NCBI GenBank assembly: GCA_964552395.1
Contig: CAZKGM010000011.1
Coordinates: 1 to 64,000, forward strand
Direction of reading: 5' to 3'
Source: JAJDNH01 sp964552395
GTDB lineage: Bacteria > Acidobacteriota > Thermoanaerobaculia > Thermoanaerobaculales > Sulfomarinibacteraceae
Length of the DNA: 64,000 bases
The notes beneath the pieces were generated by a model. That model saw only the letters and a program-made list of their open reading frames with translations. It was not told where the DNA came from and did not search any database. Position 1 is the stretch's first letter. The number at the start of each line of letters is the position of its first letter. Below are positions 30,767-40,779 of this stretch, piece by piece. The translations under genes and the position numbers were made by a program.

Positions 30767-32115
30767 AGGCCGTCCGCCTGTTTGCCGCGTACGCTCTCGT
30801 GGCGGCACCACTCACGGCCGCGGCCGCCGGCGCCGACGCCACCGCTGTCCTGAGCCTGTCGCAGGCGCTGCAGCGGGTCGCGAAGGGCTCCCTGGCTGCC
30901 TCCGACCGCGACCTCGACGTCGCGGCCTCGCGCCAGCAGACCCGCCAGGCCCGCGCCCGTCTCTACCCCACGCTCGACCTCTCGGGCGGCTTCACGGATC
31001 GTGACAGCCCGGTGATTGCAGTCTTCGGCGACTTCGAGGCGCCCCTGAACGACAACACCTACGCGCAGTCCCAGCTCGCCGCCCGCTACCTGCTGTGGGA
31101 CGGTGGCGTGAGGAGCTCGTCGATCGAGGCGGCGCGTGCGTTAGAGGACGTCGCTGGCGACGCCGGCGACGCTCGCATCGTCGCCGCCCAGCTCGAGGGC
31201 ATGGGGGCCTACCTGCAGGCGATGATCGCCAAGGCGCGGCAGGCCGCGGTTGCGAAGCGAATCGAGGCGGTACAGGGGCATCTCAAGGTCGTTCGCGACA
31301 TGTTCGGACAGGGCATGGTGGCGCGCAACGATCTGCTCGAGACCCAGGTGCGTTTACGCACGGTCAAGGACCGGGCGCTCGAGCTGGCCGATCGGGAGAC
31401 CACGGCAGTTCGGGAGCTCGAACGGATCATGGGGGAGGCGCCGGCCGACGCCGTGACGCTGCCCGATCGGCTGCCCGCGCCGCCGCCCTTGGCCGGATCA
31501 CTCGACGAGCTGGTCAAGGCCTCCCTCGACCGCAACCCGGTGATCCGGGCGGCGCGGGCCAAGGTGGCGGCCGCCGCCAAGCAGGAGGCACTGCAGCAGC
31601 TGACCGGCCGGCCGAAGGTGTTCGCCGAGGCCGCGCACACCTATGAGCAGAACCCCTACATGCTGTATCCCAACTCGAACTACATCTTCGTCGGCTTCTC
31701 CTGGAACCTCATCGACGGCGGCGCCCGGGCCACCCAACGCGAGCGGGCCTCGCTCGAGGTGACGAAGGCGCAGCGAGACCTCGAGGAGGCACGACGCCGG
31801 GCCGCGAACGGCGTCGACAAGGCCTACCGGGAGTATCGCCAGGCCCTGCGAGAGGCGAAGACGGCGCGGGCCAACGTGGCCGCGGCCGAGGAGAACCTGC
31901 GCATCGAGGAGGATCAGTACCGGGCCGGCATGTCCAAGACGGCCGACGTGCTGGACGCGGAGGCACTCCTGGCCGAGAGCCGCTTCGCCCTGATCGCTCA
32001 GCACTACAACGCCTACCTCAAACAAGGCCGTCTGCTCGCGCTCTCCGGCGAAAGCCTGGTCGATTTCTACCGCAGCCTGGCGCCGAGCGCCGAAGCCAAA
32101 GGAGCAAGCTCATGA
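30763..32115 (+). CDS. TolC-like outer-membrane efflux protein (450 aa)
   Basis: A signal peptide (about 1-22) is followed by two OEP repeats with long amphipathic helices (for example QALQRVAKGS at 30 and ARANVAAAEENLRIEEDQYRAG near 385). This is the TolC/OprM fold, a trimeric outer-membrane duct. The start overlaps the tetR stop (ATGA) and the stop overlaps the EmrA-like gene. It completes a tripartite pump with the next two genes. Confidence 0.92.
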   Translation: MKAVRLFAAYALVAAPLTAAAAGADATAVLSLSQALQRVAKGSLAASDRDLDVAASRQQTRQARARLYPTLDLSGGFTDRDSPVIAVFGDFEAPLNDNTYAQSQLAARYLLWDGGVRSSSIEAARALEDVAGDAGDARIVAAQLEGMGAYLQAMIAKARQAAVAKRIEAVQGHLKVVRDMFGQGMVARNDLLETQVRLRTVKDRALELADRETTAVRELERIMGEAPADAVTLPDRLPAPPPLAGSLDELVKASLDRNPVIRAARAKVAAAAKQEALQQLTGRPKVFAEAAHTYEQNPYMLYPNSNYIFVGFSWNLIDGGARATQRERASLEVTKAQRDLEEARRRAANGVDKAYREYRQALREAKTARANVAAAEENLRIEEDQYRAGMSKTADVLDAEALLAESRFALIAQHYNAYLKQGRLLALSGESLVDFYRSLAPSAEAKGASS

Positions 32116-33170
32116 AGAAGTGGATCGGCCTCGCGGTGATCCTGCTGTTCGTCGCCGGCGGGGTCGTGACGTGGTTCTTCTACTGGAAGAACGCACAGCT
32201 GTACCCGAGCACCGACGACGCCTACGTGGCCGGCGACATCTACCAGATCTCGTCCAGGATCCCCGGCACCATCCTCAACCTCGATGTCGACGACAACCAG
32301 CCGGTGGCGAAGGGGCAGGTGGTGGCGACGATCGACCCCGAGCAGTACGACCGCGAGGTCGACCAGGCACAGGCGGCGCTGGCCCAGGCGCGGACCATCC
32401 CGGCCAGGAACCGAGCGAAGATCGCCGAGGCGCAGGCCGACGTCCAGGCGGCTTCCAGCGCCCTCGAGCTGGCGCGGGCCGACCTCGCCCGCTTCGCCGA
32501 GCTCGTCAAGAGGAGCTCGATTCCGAAGCGCGCCTACGATCAGGCGGTGACCGCGGAGCAGGTAGCTGCTGCGCGCCTTGCCGCCAAGCAGAAGGCGCAG
32601 GCCGCCGCTCAGGCGAGCCTCGACGTGAGCGAGAAGAGTGTCAAGCAGGCCGAGACCGGCGTCGCCGCAGCGCAACTTCGCCGCTCCTACTGCACGATCC
32701 TGTCGCCGGTGGCCGGGCTCGTCAGCGAGAGCACGGCCCAGGAGGGTCAGGTGGTGGCGCCGGGGCAACCCCTGTTCGCGGTGGTTCCGCTGCACGGGGA
32801 TCACCTCTGGATCGAGGCCAACTTCAAGGAAACCCAGCTGGCGAGGATCCGCCCCGGTCAAACGGTGCGCTTTCACACCGACGTCGACCCGAAGCGGGAG
32901 TACCGGGGCGTCGTCGACAGCCTGAGCGCCGGGACCGGAGCAGCCTTTTCCCTGCTGCCGCCGGAAAACGCGACCGGCAACTGGGTCAAAGTCGTGCAGC
33001 GACTACCGGTCCGGATCGCGGTCGACCCGACCTCGATGGCCGGGCAGCCGTTGCGCCTGGGGCTGTCGGTTCACGTTGCCGTTGACACCGTCGATGCCGA
33101 TCGGGAAGTCGGCGGCAGCAGGTCCGGGGCCACGGAGAGGGCGGGGGATGGGGAACGCCGCGTCCAATAA
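32112..33170 (+). CDS. EmrA/HlyD-like membrane fusion protein (352 aa)
   Basis: One N-terminal membrane helix (about 5-27) anchors a periplasmic protein with a split biotinyl-lipoyl domain (STDDAYVAGDIYQISSR near 36; LSPVAGLVSESTAQEGQVV near 198), a helical hairpin between, and a C-terminal beta-barrel. TDDAYV is characteristic of EmrA/VceA-type adaptors that pair with DHA2 pumps. The end overlaps the pump gene by 23 bases. Confidence 0.93.
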   Translation: MKKWIGLAVILLFVAGGVVTWFFYWKNAQLYPSTDDAYVAGDIYQISSRIPGTILNLDVDDNQPVAKGQVVATIDPEQYDREVDQAQAALAQARTIPARNRAKIAEAQADVQAASSALELARADLARFAELVKRSSIPKRAYDQAVTAEQVAAARLAAKQKAQAAAQASLDVSEKSVKQAETGVAAAQLRRSYCTILSPVAGLVSESTAQEGQVVAPGQPLFAVVPLHGDHLWIEANFKETQLARIRPGQTVRFHTDVDPKREYRGVVDSLSAGTGAAFSLLPPENATGNWVKVVQRLPVRIAVDPTSMAGQPLRLGLSVHVAVDTVDADREVGGSRSGATERAGDGERRVQ

Positions 33171-34707
33171 GTACCTCATCGCCCTGACGGCGATGATCGG
33201 CACCCTGATGGAGGTCATCGACACCTCGGTGGCGAACGTGTCGTTGCCCCACATGCAGGGGACGTTCTCCGCCGGCGTCGACGAGGTGACCTGGGTCATC
33301 ACGTCGTACCTGGTCGCCAATGCGATCATTCTGCCGATCACCGGCTGGCTCGGCAACCGCTTCGGGCGCAAGCGCTTCTACATCACCTGCCTAGGCATCT
33401 TCACGCTTGCGTCCCTCGGCTCTGGGTCGGCGCCAACGCTGCCGTTCCTGATCATCATGCGCGTGCTGCAGGGGTTCGCCGGCGGCGCCATGGTGCCGAT
33501 GTCCCAGGCCATCCTGCTCGAGTCCTTCCCCAAGGAAGAGCATGGCAAGGCGATGGCGCTGTTCGGGGTCGGCGTGGTGTTCGGACCGATCATCGGGCCG
33601 ACCCTCGGCGGCTACATCACCGACACAATGACCTGGCGCTGGGTCTTCTACATCAACCTCCCGGCCGGTATTCTCGGGATCCTGCTGGCACTCCTCATCA
33701 TCAAGGACCCGGCTTACATGCGGCGCCCGAAGGGACGGGTGGACTACTGGAGCTTCGCCTTCATCGCGCTCGGGCTCGGCTCGCTCGAGGTGATGCTCAA
33801 CCGCGGCCAGCGCTACGACTGGTTCCACAGCAACTTCATCACCTTCTTCGCCATGTGCGCGGTGGTGGGCGTGGCTCTCTTCATCTGGCGCTCCTTCACC
33901 GCCGCCAACCCGCTGGTCGACCTCAGGCTGTTCGGGAACCGCGAGTTCGCCAGCGGCACCTTCCTCATGTTCGTGCTCGGCTTCGGCCTCTACGGGTCGT
34001 TCACGATGCTGCCGCTTTTTGCCCAGCAGCTGATGGGCTACACCGCCACCTGGGCCGGGCTCGTTCTGTCGCCGGGCGGTATTGCCTCGCTGCTGGCGAT
34101 GGTCATCGTCGGCAACCTGGTCGGCAAGGTCGACACGCGCCTCCTGGTCCTCGTCGGCGCGCTCTTCAACATTGCCGCCCTGTGGCTGCTCCACGACCTC
34201 AACCTGCAGGTGGACTTCTTCTTCCTGATGCTGTCGAGGCTCCTGCAAGGTTTCGGCCTCGGCTTCTTGTTCGTGCCGATCACGGCCGCAGCCTTCGTTC
34301 GCCTGTCACGCGAGCAGACCGGCCAGGGAACCGGGCTCTTCAACCTCTTCCGTAACGAGGGCGGCTCGGTCGGCATCGCCATGGCGGCGACCGTGCTGGC
34401 TCGTCGTGCCCAGCACCACCAGACCCATCTCGTGGAGCACCTCACGCCCTACTCGCACCGCTTTCAGCAGCGGCTGGCGGAGGCCGCCCACGCCATCTTC
34501 GCCGCCTCCGGCCACGACCCGGTTACCAGCCGCAAGCTCGCCGGGGGGATCATGTACGGCATCGTGCGCCGGCAGGCCGCCGCCATGGCCTACGTCGACG
34601 TCTTCTTCATGCTCACCATCGCCTTTGTGGTCTTCCTGCCGTTCATCCTCCTGCTGGCGGGAAGGAACGGCCGCTCCACTCCCGACGAAATGCAGAGGGA
34701 GGCATGA
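33148..34707 (+). CDS. EmrB/QacA-family (DHA2) multidrug exporter (519 aa)
   Basis: About 14 membrane segments are visible, with the DHA2 motifs LMEVIDTSVANVSLPHM near residue 20, GWLGNRFGRKRF near 64 and the proline-rich antiporter motif GVGVVFGPIIGPTLGGY near 138. It exports hydrophobic compounds using the proton gradient together with the EmrA-like adaptor and TolC-like duct encoded just upstream. CCGGCG and CGCCGG just after the stop (34708-34724) form a short hairpin without a T-run. Confidence 0.94.
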   Translation: MGNAASNKYLIALTAMIGTLMEVIDTSVANVSLPHMQGTFSAGVDEVTWVITSYLVANAIILPITGWLGNRFGRKRFYITCLGIFTLASLGSGSAPTLPFLIIMRVLQGFAGGAMVPMSQAILLESFPKEEHGKAMALFGVGVVFGPIIGPTLGGYITDTMTWRWVFYINLPAGILGILLALLIIKDPAYMRRPKGRVDYWSFAFIALGLGSLEVMLNRGQRYDWFHSNFITFFAMCAVVGVALFIWRSFTAANPLVDLRLFGNREFASGTFLMFVLGFGLYGSFTMLPLFAQQLMGYTATWAGLVLSPGGIASLLAMVIVGNLVGKVDTRLLVLVGALFNIAALWLLHDLNLQVDFFFLMLSRLLQGFGLGFLFVPITAAAFVRLSREQTGQGTGLFNLFRNEGGSVGIAMAATVLARRAQHHQTHLVEHLTPYSHRFQQRLAEAAHAIFAASGHDPVTSRKLAGGIMYGIVRRQAAAMAYVDVFFMLTIAFVVFLPFILLLAGRNGRSTPDEMQREA

Positions 34708-35040
34708 CCGGCGTCGTGCGCCGGCGGCGGCGGGGGGCCGGCCGAGGTCCGCTGGAGCGTTTTCGAGGCTCCCCTCCCACACATCTCTCCTAGATTCCGG
34801 CGAGGCCGGAGATCGCCCCGCTCACACGTCGCCGCAAGAAGCGGGCAGCGGCTCCCTCGTTGAGTTGGGGCCGGGGCACACAGGGTCGCGGTGAGAATCG
34901 CGACCCCAGCCGGCAGAAGGAGAGCTTCTGCAGGCCGCTGGCGCTCGTCCCGGCTGCGGAGTAGAGTGGAGGCAGGTACTTCGCCTGGTGATGAGGAGGA
35001 GGGGCCGAGTCAGGGCGCACCGGAGGGGGTTCGGTGCGAT
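34708..35040. other. Intergenic stretch with two strong hairpins
   Basis: No gene is supported here. GGGTCGCG (34883-34890) and CGCGACCC (34899-34906) form an 8-bp stem with an 8-base loop. GCAGAAG (34913-34919) and CTTCTGC (34925-34931) form a 7-bp stem with a 5-base loop only 6 bases later. Neither is followed by a T-run. They may be a bipartite terminator/leader structure or a repeat remnant. Confidence 0.5.
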
Positions 35041-36885
35041 GAAGACAATGCAGCAGGAAGCGTCCGGCCGCCGGAGGGCGTTGCTCGCCGGCGTGATCGT
35101 GCTGGTGTCCGGCCAGATGGTGGTGGGCAGCGTTGCTCTGGCCCTGTCCCCGACTAAGACCATGACGCAGTACGCCCACCGCGTCTGGACCCCGGACGAG
35201 GGCTTGCCCCAGGTCACCGTCCAGGCGATGGTGCAGACGCGGGATGGGTACATCTGGATCGGCACTAGAGGCGGTGGGGTTGCCACCCTCGTCGGCAACG
35301 GCGTCAAGCGGTTCAACCTCGGACTCTCGGCCAACCAGGAGAACGTCAAGGCGGCGCACGAGGAGGCGGACGGCACGCTCTGGTTTGCGACTACCGGCGG
35401 CCTCATCCGGCTGGCCGACGGCAAGACGCTCGCCTTCACGATCCGCGACGGCCTCGCCGAGGACAACGTACACCAGGTCCTTGAGGACGACTCCGGCAAT
35501 CTGTAGGTGAGCTCCAACCGGGGCATCATGCGGGTGGCGAAGGCCGAGGTCGACGCCTTCGCCCGCGGCGCGGTCCACACGGTCCACAGCACGCTGTACG
35601 GGCGTGCAGACGGGATGCTCAGCCGCGAGTGCAATGGCGGCTCACAGCCTGCCGGCTGCAGGACCAGCGACGGCCGTCTGTGGTTTCCAACCGTGCACGG
35701 CGTCGTCACGGTCGATCCGTCCAGCCTCGGCGGTAAGCCGTCCGCGCCGCCGGTTCTCATCGAACAGGCCCTGTTCGACGGCACCTCCTACGCCCTCGGC
35801 TCGAAGGCCGTCGCGCCGGCTGGGTCCCGCAGCTTCGAGATCCACTACACCGCCCCCAATTCCTGACTTCCGAGCGCGTCCGCTTCAGGTACATCCTGGA
35901 AGGCCTCGACCGCGACTGGATCGACGCCGGAAGCCGGCGGACCGCCTACTTCAACCGTCTCCCATATGGCCAATACCGCTTCCGCGTCACCGCCTGCATC
36001 GGCGACGGGGTGTGGAACCGGGACGGCGCCTCCTTCGACCTCCGGGTCAGGCCTCACTTCTACGAGACGACGCCTTTCCTCGCGATCGCCGCTCTCATGC
36101 TTATCGCAGCCGTAGGCGCCGGCCATCGGGTGAGAACGCGCCAGCTTCGCCGGCGACAGAGTCAGCTTGTGGCTGCCGTCGAGGATCGTACCCGCTCCCT
36201 CTCCGAGCTGGCGGCCGAGATGAAGGAGCTGTCCCTGCGCGATCCCCTGACGGGGCTGCGCAACCGCCGCTACCTGTTCGAGACGATCCAGCCGGTGATC
36301 CAGGACCTCGCGCAGCTGCGAGCGGCCGCGGCAGAGGGCCAGCCGTTCCGGCGAGGCATGGAGCACGGCTCTTCACTCGGCGTGCTGATGCTCGACGTCG
36401 ATCACTTCAAGGAGGTCAACGACCGGCACGGGCACGAGTCCGGCGACCTCGTGCTGCGCGGAATCGCCGACGTGCTCACGGGGTGTATCCGTCCCCGAGA
36501 CCTGGCCGTCCGCTGGGGGGGCGAGGAGTTCCTGCTGGTGTTGGTGAACACCGACAGCGCCTACCTGGCGGCCGTGGCGAAGAGAGTGCTGCAGCGCGTG
36601 GCCAGCGCCAACCTCACCACGATCGACGGCACGACGATCCGCCGCACCTGCTCCATCGGCGTGGCGTCGTACCCGTTCTACCCCGACCTCGATCGGGATC
36701 TGTCCATGGAGCAGCTTATCGCCGTTGCCGACCTGGGCCTCTACCTCGCGAAACACGAAGGACGCGACCGCTTCGTTCGCCTGGTAGCCGGAAACCTCAT
36801 CCCGGAAGACGAGGGCGAAATCGGCCGCATGCTCGGTTCGACCGACGTGGCTCTCGGCGACGGCTACGTGGCGATCGATCAATGA
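35041..36885 (+). pseudogene. Decayed Reg_prop/Y_Y_Y-GGDEF diguanylate cyclase gene
   Basis: The start at 35041 follows GGAGGGGG at some distance; a signal or anchor helix occupies about residues 13-37. Propeller repeats of the two-component regulator propeller type follow (DGYIWIGTRGGGV, DGTLWFATTGGLI). A TAG at 35504-35506 replaces the Trp expected in SGNL-W-VSSNRGIM. The same frame continues to 35866, where loss of one base ends it (YTAPNS, stop) while the +1 frame carries on at once (LTSERVRFRYILEGLDRDW), then a Y_Y_Y domain, a membrane helix and a GGDEF domain with GGEEF and an RxxD inhibitory site (RPRD). Only about three or four blades remain of the usual ~14, so blades were lost too. 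Confidence 0.85.
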
Positions 36886-37078
36886 TGGACCACTTCCGAC
36901 CAGAGGAATGAAGAACTGCCATGTGATGTTTCCTGATAGGGTTGACCGGAGTTCGGGGCCTTATTGTCTCTCCTGACCATCTCGACCGGACGGCGCGCGA
37001 GCGCTCGCGGCGCCGTGCTCGAGGCCTCGGCCCCTCTCGACACGCCGCCGGCAGGCTGCAGAATGCCGGAAAGGCGGG

Positions 37079-40000
37079 ATGCGATTGTCTGAGCCGCTGC
37101 GAGCGCTGATTCTCGCGGCCCGGCGCGAGGATGCCGAGCTGATGCTGGAGGAGCTTCGCAGCCAGGAAGTCGTCGTTGAAGGCATCGTGGCTGACGGTGA
37201 GCGAGGCTTCCGCGCCGCGCTCAACAGCCGTTTCGATATCATTCTCGCCGACCCTACTCTGGCCTCGTTTCGCCCGCTGGAAGCGCTGGATGCGGTTGCC
37301 GCTGCAGGCCTCGAGATACCAATCATCTTTGTCTCCGACAGGGTTGACGAGCCGGACGACATCGACAGCATCAAGAACGGCGCAGCCGACTACATCCCTA
37401 AGAATGAGCTTGGCCGCCTGGGCACTGCCGTGCGTCGCGCGGTCGAACGACAGCGCCGGCGCGAAAGAACGCGGCGCAGCGATCGCGCGCTGCGGGACAG
37501 CCGGACCGAGCTCAACGCGGTGTTCGAGAGCGCACCGGTCGCGATCTTCCTGGTGGACAGTGAAAGAAGAGTCGTGAAAGCCAACCGCGCCGCCGAGGAC
37601 ATCACCGGGCATTTGGCGAGCGAGCTGCAGGGAATGACGACCGGCGATGCTCTCGGCTGTCTTCATGCCCTTGACGACCCGCGCGGCTGCGGCTTCGGAC
37701 CCGACTGCTCGCGCTGTGTCGTGAGACGGGCCGTGCTGGACACCGTCGAAACCGGTACTCCCCATTACGGAGTGGAATGGGTCGCTCCTGTTATGCGCGG
37801 CGAGGCCGTGGAGCCTCGGAGCTTGCTGATCTCCTCGGCACCGGTCGAGACGTCACGGGGGCGGCTGGTGATCGTCTCCGCCAACGACATCACCGAGCGC
37901 CGGGCCGCCGACGAGCGCTTTCAGTTCCTGAACCGTGTTCTGCGCACGATTCGCGAGGTCAACCGCCTCATCGTCCACGAGCGCGACCATGACGCCCTGC
38001 TGGGCGAAAGCTGCCGGATTGCGGTCGAGGAGGGCGGGTTCAGGATGGCCTGGATCGGCCGTGCGGACCTCGCGGCACAGACCGTCGATCCGGTCGCGAA
38101 AGCGGGCGCCGAGGAGGGGTACACGGAGCTCGTAGGCATCCGCCTCGATGGCTCGCCGCGAGCCCGCGGCCCTTGCGGTACCGCGGTGCGGGAGGCACGG
38201 CCGGTCGTCATCGACGACACATCGACCGATGCGTCGTTCGCACCATGGTGGGACGCGGCGAAGCAGCGCGGCTACCGCTCGGTTGGCTCGTTTCCGATCC
38301 TCGTCGGCGGCCGCACCTGGGGTGCAATGAACGTCTACGCCGGGCAACCAGCGGTGTTCGGTGACGAGGTTGTCGCCCTGTTCGAGGAGCTGACCGCCGA
38401 CCTCGGTTTCGCGCTCCTGGCTCTCGAGATCGAGGAGCGCCGCCAGGGCGCCGAGGAGGCGTTGGCCGCTTCCGAGGCGCGGTATCGGGAGCTGACCGAC
38501 TTCCTCCCGCAACCGGTGTTCGAAACAGACCTCGAAGGCCGAGTGTTGTTCGCCAACGAGACCGCATTCCGGAGGTTCGGATTCACACGGGAGGATGCCA
38601 GGAAGGGCATCTCTCTCTCGGATGTGCTGCTGCCTGAGGACCGCGCCGACGCACGCTGGCGGATGGCACAGCTGGCCGCGGGCGAAAACGTCGACATCCG
38701 CGAGTACTCGCTCGTCCGCAAGGACGGCACCACGTTTCCCGCCCTGATCTACAACTCCGCGATCGCCCACGACGGCCAGGTGGTCGGGTTCCGTGGCCTG
38801 ATCGTCGATATCACCGACCGCAAGCGCGCCGAGGAGGAGCTGGCCGCCTCGGAGCATCAGTATCGGGCGCTGTTCGAGGGCGCGAACGACGCCATCATCA
38901 TCTTCGACCCCGACACCGAGGCCATTCTCGAGGCCAACCCCCGCGCCTGCGAGCTGTACGGCATTCCCCACAAGGACCTCGTTGGGATGAGCCTCAAGAC
39001 GATCAGCGAGGACGTGGCGCGAGGCGAGGCACAGATCCGCGAGCTGCTGCGCGAGGGCGGCCTGCGGAACTTCGAGACAATCCAAGTGAAGAGCGACGGT
39101 TCGCCGATCGACCTGCTCGTTAACTCCTCGGTCATCGACTACCGAGGGCGTCCAGCCATTCTCAGCATCAACCGCGACGTGACGGAGCTCCACCGGCTTG
39201 AGGAGCAGCTCAGGCAGTCGCAGAAGATGGAGGCCGTTGGCCGCCTCGCCGGCGGCGTCGCCCACGACTTTAACAACCTGCTGCAGGCGATGCTGCTGCA
39301 GGCGCAGGTGCTGAGCATCGCGCCCGGAGACCAGCGGTCGATCGCGGCCACGGCGGAGGAGCTCGAGGACCAGATCAAGCGCGGCGCCGCTCTCACCCAC
39401 CAGCTGCTGCTGTTCTCGCGCCGCGAGGCGAGCCGGACGGAGGCGTTGGACCTCAACGAGGTGATCGACGACGCCGTCAGCCTGCTGCGCCGCCTGCTGC
39501 GCGAGAACATCCGCCTCACGCTCGAGACGGCGGAGGGCCCACTCCCCGTCAAGGCCGACCGCGGCCAGCTGGGCCAGGTCCTGATGAACCTAACGATCAA
39601 CGCCGGCGACGCAATAGCCGACCGCGGAGTGGTCACGATCCGGTCCGGCTCGGGCGACGACGGCACGGTCTGGCTGGAGGTCGCAGACACCGGCGAGGGG
39701 ATCCCCGAGGACGCCCGCGAAAAGCTGTTCGAGCCGTTCTTCACCACCAAGGAGGCCGGCAAGGGCACCGGCCTCGGCTTGTCGGTCGTGCACGGTATCG
39801 TCTCTCATCACGGCGGCCGCATCGAAGTCGAGAGTGTCCTCGGGGAGGGCAGCACGTTCCGGATCCTGCTGCCTCGCGCGGCCGTATCGCAGACCGCGTC
39901 TCCCGGCGGCGCCACCGGCGAGCCGAAGGACCTGCCGCGTGGGAACGGCGAGCGCGTGCTGGTGGTCGAAGACGAAGACGACGCGCGCGAGGCCTTCGAG

Positions 40001-40309
40001 AAGATGTTGACGGGCCTCGGCTACGAGGTCTTGACCGCCGCCAGCGCCGAAGACGTCGACGAGCTGCCGCCCGACGGGCCCGTCCACCTCCTTCTCACCG
40101 ACCTGGTCCTGCCCACGCTATCCGGCGCCGAGCTGGCCCGCGAGCTCGCCGCCCGCTGGCCGGAGATGAAGGTGATACTCATGTCGGGGTACACCGAGGA
40201 TGAGACGGTTCGCGCCGCCATCCGAGAAGGCAGCGTTCGCTTCCTGCAGAAACCCTACGGCCTCGCGACCCTCGCCCGCGCCGTGCACGACGCGCTCAAC
40301 GGCTCGTAG
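37079..40309 (+). CDS. Large hybrid sensor histidine kinase (REC-PAS-GAF-PAS-PAS-HisKA-HATPase-REC, 1076 aa)
   Basis: Domain order: receiver-like domain (about 5-125) with Asp58 but a degenerate acidic pocket (ARREDAE); PAS (143-285) with cysteines 194, 204, 210 and 213; GAF (about 290-450); two PAS (about 465-590, 595-715); HisKA with His729 (GGVAHDFNNLLQ); HATPase (NLTINAGDAI, DTGEGIP, GTGLGLSVV); C-terminal receiver (VVEDEDD, LLTDLVLP, QKPYG). There is no membrane segment, so it is cytoplasmic. No DNA-binding partner is adjacent; phosphotransfer probably goes to a distant regulator. The AAGGCGGG upstream supports the start. Confidence 0.93.
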   Translation: MRLSEPLRALILAARREDAELMLEELRSQEVVVEGIVADGERGFRAALNSRFDIILADPTLASFRPLEALDAVAAAGLEIPIIFVSDRVDEPDDIDSIKNGAADYIPKNELGRLGTAVRRAVERQRRRERTRRSDRALRDSRTELNAVFESAPVAIFLVDSERRVVKANRAAEDITGHLASELQGMTTGDALGCLHALDDPRGCGFGPDCSRCVVRRAVLDTVETGTPHYGVEWVAPVMRGEAVEPRSLLISSAPVETSRGRLVIVSANDITERRAADERFQFLNRVLRTIREVNRLIVHERDHDALLGESCRIAVEEGGFRMAWIGRADLAAQTVDPVAKAGAEEGYTELVGIRLDGSPRARGPCGTAVREARPVVIDDTSTDASFAPWWDAAKQRGYRSVGSFPILVGGRTWGAMNVYAGQPAVFGDEVVALFEELTADLGFALLALEIEERRQGAEEALAASEARYRELTDFLPQPVFETDLEGRVLFANETAFRRFGFTREDARKGISLSDVLLPEDRADARWRMAQLAAGENVDIREYSLVRKDGTTFPALIYNSAIAHDGQVVGFRGLIVDITDRKRAEEELAASEHQYRALFEGANDAIIIFDPDTEAILEANPRACELYGIPHKDLVGMSLKTISEDVARGEAQIRELLREGGLRNFETIQVKSDGSPIDLLVNSSVIDYRGRPAILSINRDVTELHRLEEQLRQSQKMEAVGRLAGGVAHDFNNLLQAMLLQAQVLSIAPGDQRSIAATAEELEDQIKRGAALTHQLLLFSRREASRTEALDLNEVIDDAVSLLRRLLRENIRLTLETAEGPLPVKADRGQLGQVLMNLTINAGDAIADRGVVTIRSGSGDDGTVWLEVADTGEGIPEDAREKLFEPFFTTKEAGKGTGLGLSVVHGIVSHHGGRIEVESVLGEGSTFRILLPRAAVSQTASPGGATGEPKDLPRGNGERVLVVEDEDDAREAFEKMLTGLGYEVLTAASAEDVDELPPDGPVHLLLTDLVLPTLSGAELARELAARWPEMKVILMSGYTEDETVRAAIREGSVRFLQKPYGLATLARAVHDALNGS

Positions 40310-40333
40310 CCTGCCTTCGCCTCGGCGGTCAGG

Positions 40334-40717
40334 TCAGCTCCCGGTCCGCGCCGCCATCGCCGCCAGGAAGCGCCTCTTGTTCTCCAGGATCTCCTCCTTG
40401 AGCGCCGCCGCCTCGCCGCTCTGCAGCCGGGCCACCGGACGACCACTTCCGAAGTGCTCGCGGACGATCTCGGCCACGTCGTCGACCTGGACCCGGGAGT
40501 ACCACACGCCCTCGGGGTAGACGACCATGTTGGGGCCACGCTCGCACAGGCCGAGCGAGCCGCAGGTCGTGATCTGGACGTTGTCGTGCAGGCCGGCCTC
40601 GTGGATTGCCGAGCGCAACGCCTCCAGCACCTGCTGGCTGCCGCTGGCCGCGCAGCACGGCATCTCGTCCGGCTTTTCCTGGGTGCAGACGTAGACGTGA
40701 TACTTGAAAGGCTCCAT
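40334..40717 (-). CDS. Thioredoxin-like [2Fe-2S] ferredoxin (127 aa)
   Basis: GGAGGG precedes the ATG at 40717 by 5 bases. The N-terminal 85 residues have the thioredoxin-like [2Fe-2S] pattern: VYVCTQEKP at 9, PCC near 21, then TTCGSLGLCERGPN with VVYPEGVWY after it. This is the NuoE-like/Clostridium-type stand-alone ferredoxin fold. The tail is a charged helix (about 98-127). It acts as a soluble electron carrier or a redox-enzyme accessory; the partner is not encoded next to it. It shares direction with the thioesterase gene 62 bases upstream. Confidence 0.88.
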   Translation of the reverse strand: MEPFKYHVYVCTQEKPDEMPCCAASGSQQVLEALRSAIHEAGLHDNVQITTCGSLGLCERGPNMVVYPEGVWYSRVQVDDVAEIVREHFGSGRPVARLQSGEAAALKEEILENKRRFLAAMAARTGS

Positions 40718-40779
40718 GACATCCCTCCTACAGGGGACCAGGCGATCGTCGCGGTGCCGGCCCCCCGTCGGATTCCACT

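Noticed and set aside
36010..36885. Stand-alone diguanylate cyclase gene starting at 36010
   Set aside because: The upstream +1 frame continues the Y_Y_Y domain before this ATG and there is no ribosome-binding site; it is the tail of the broken gene.
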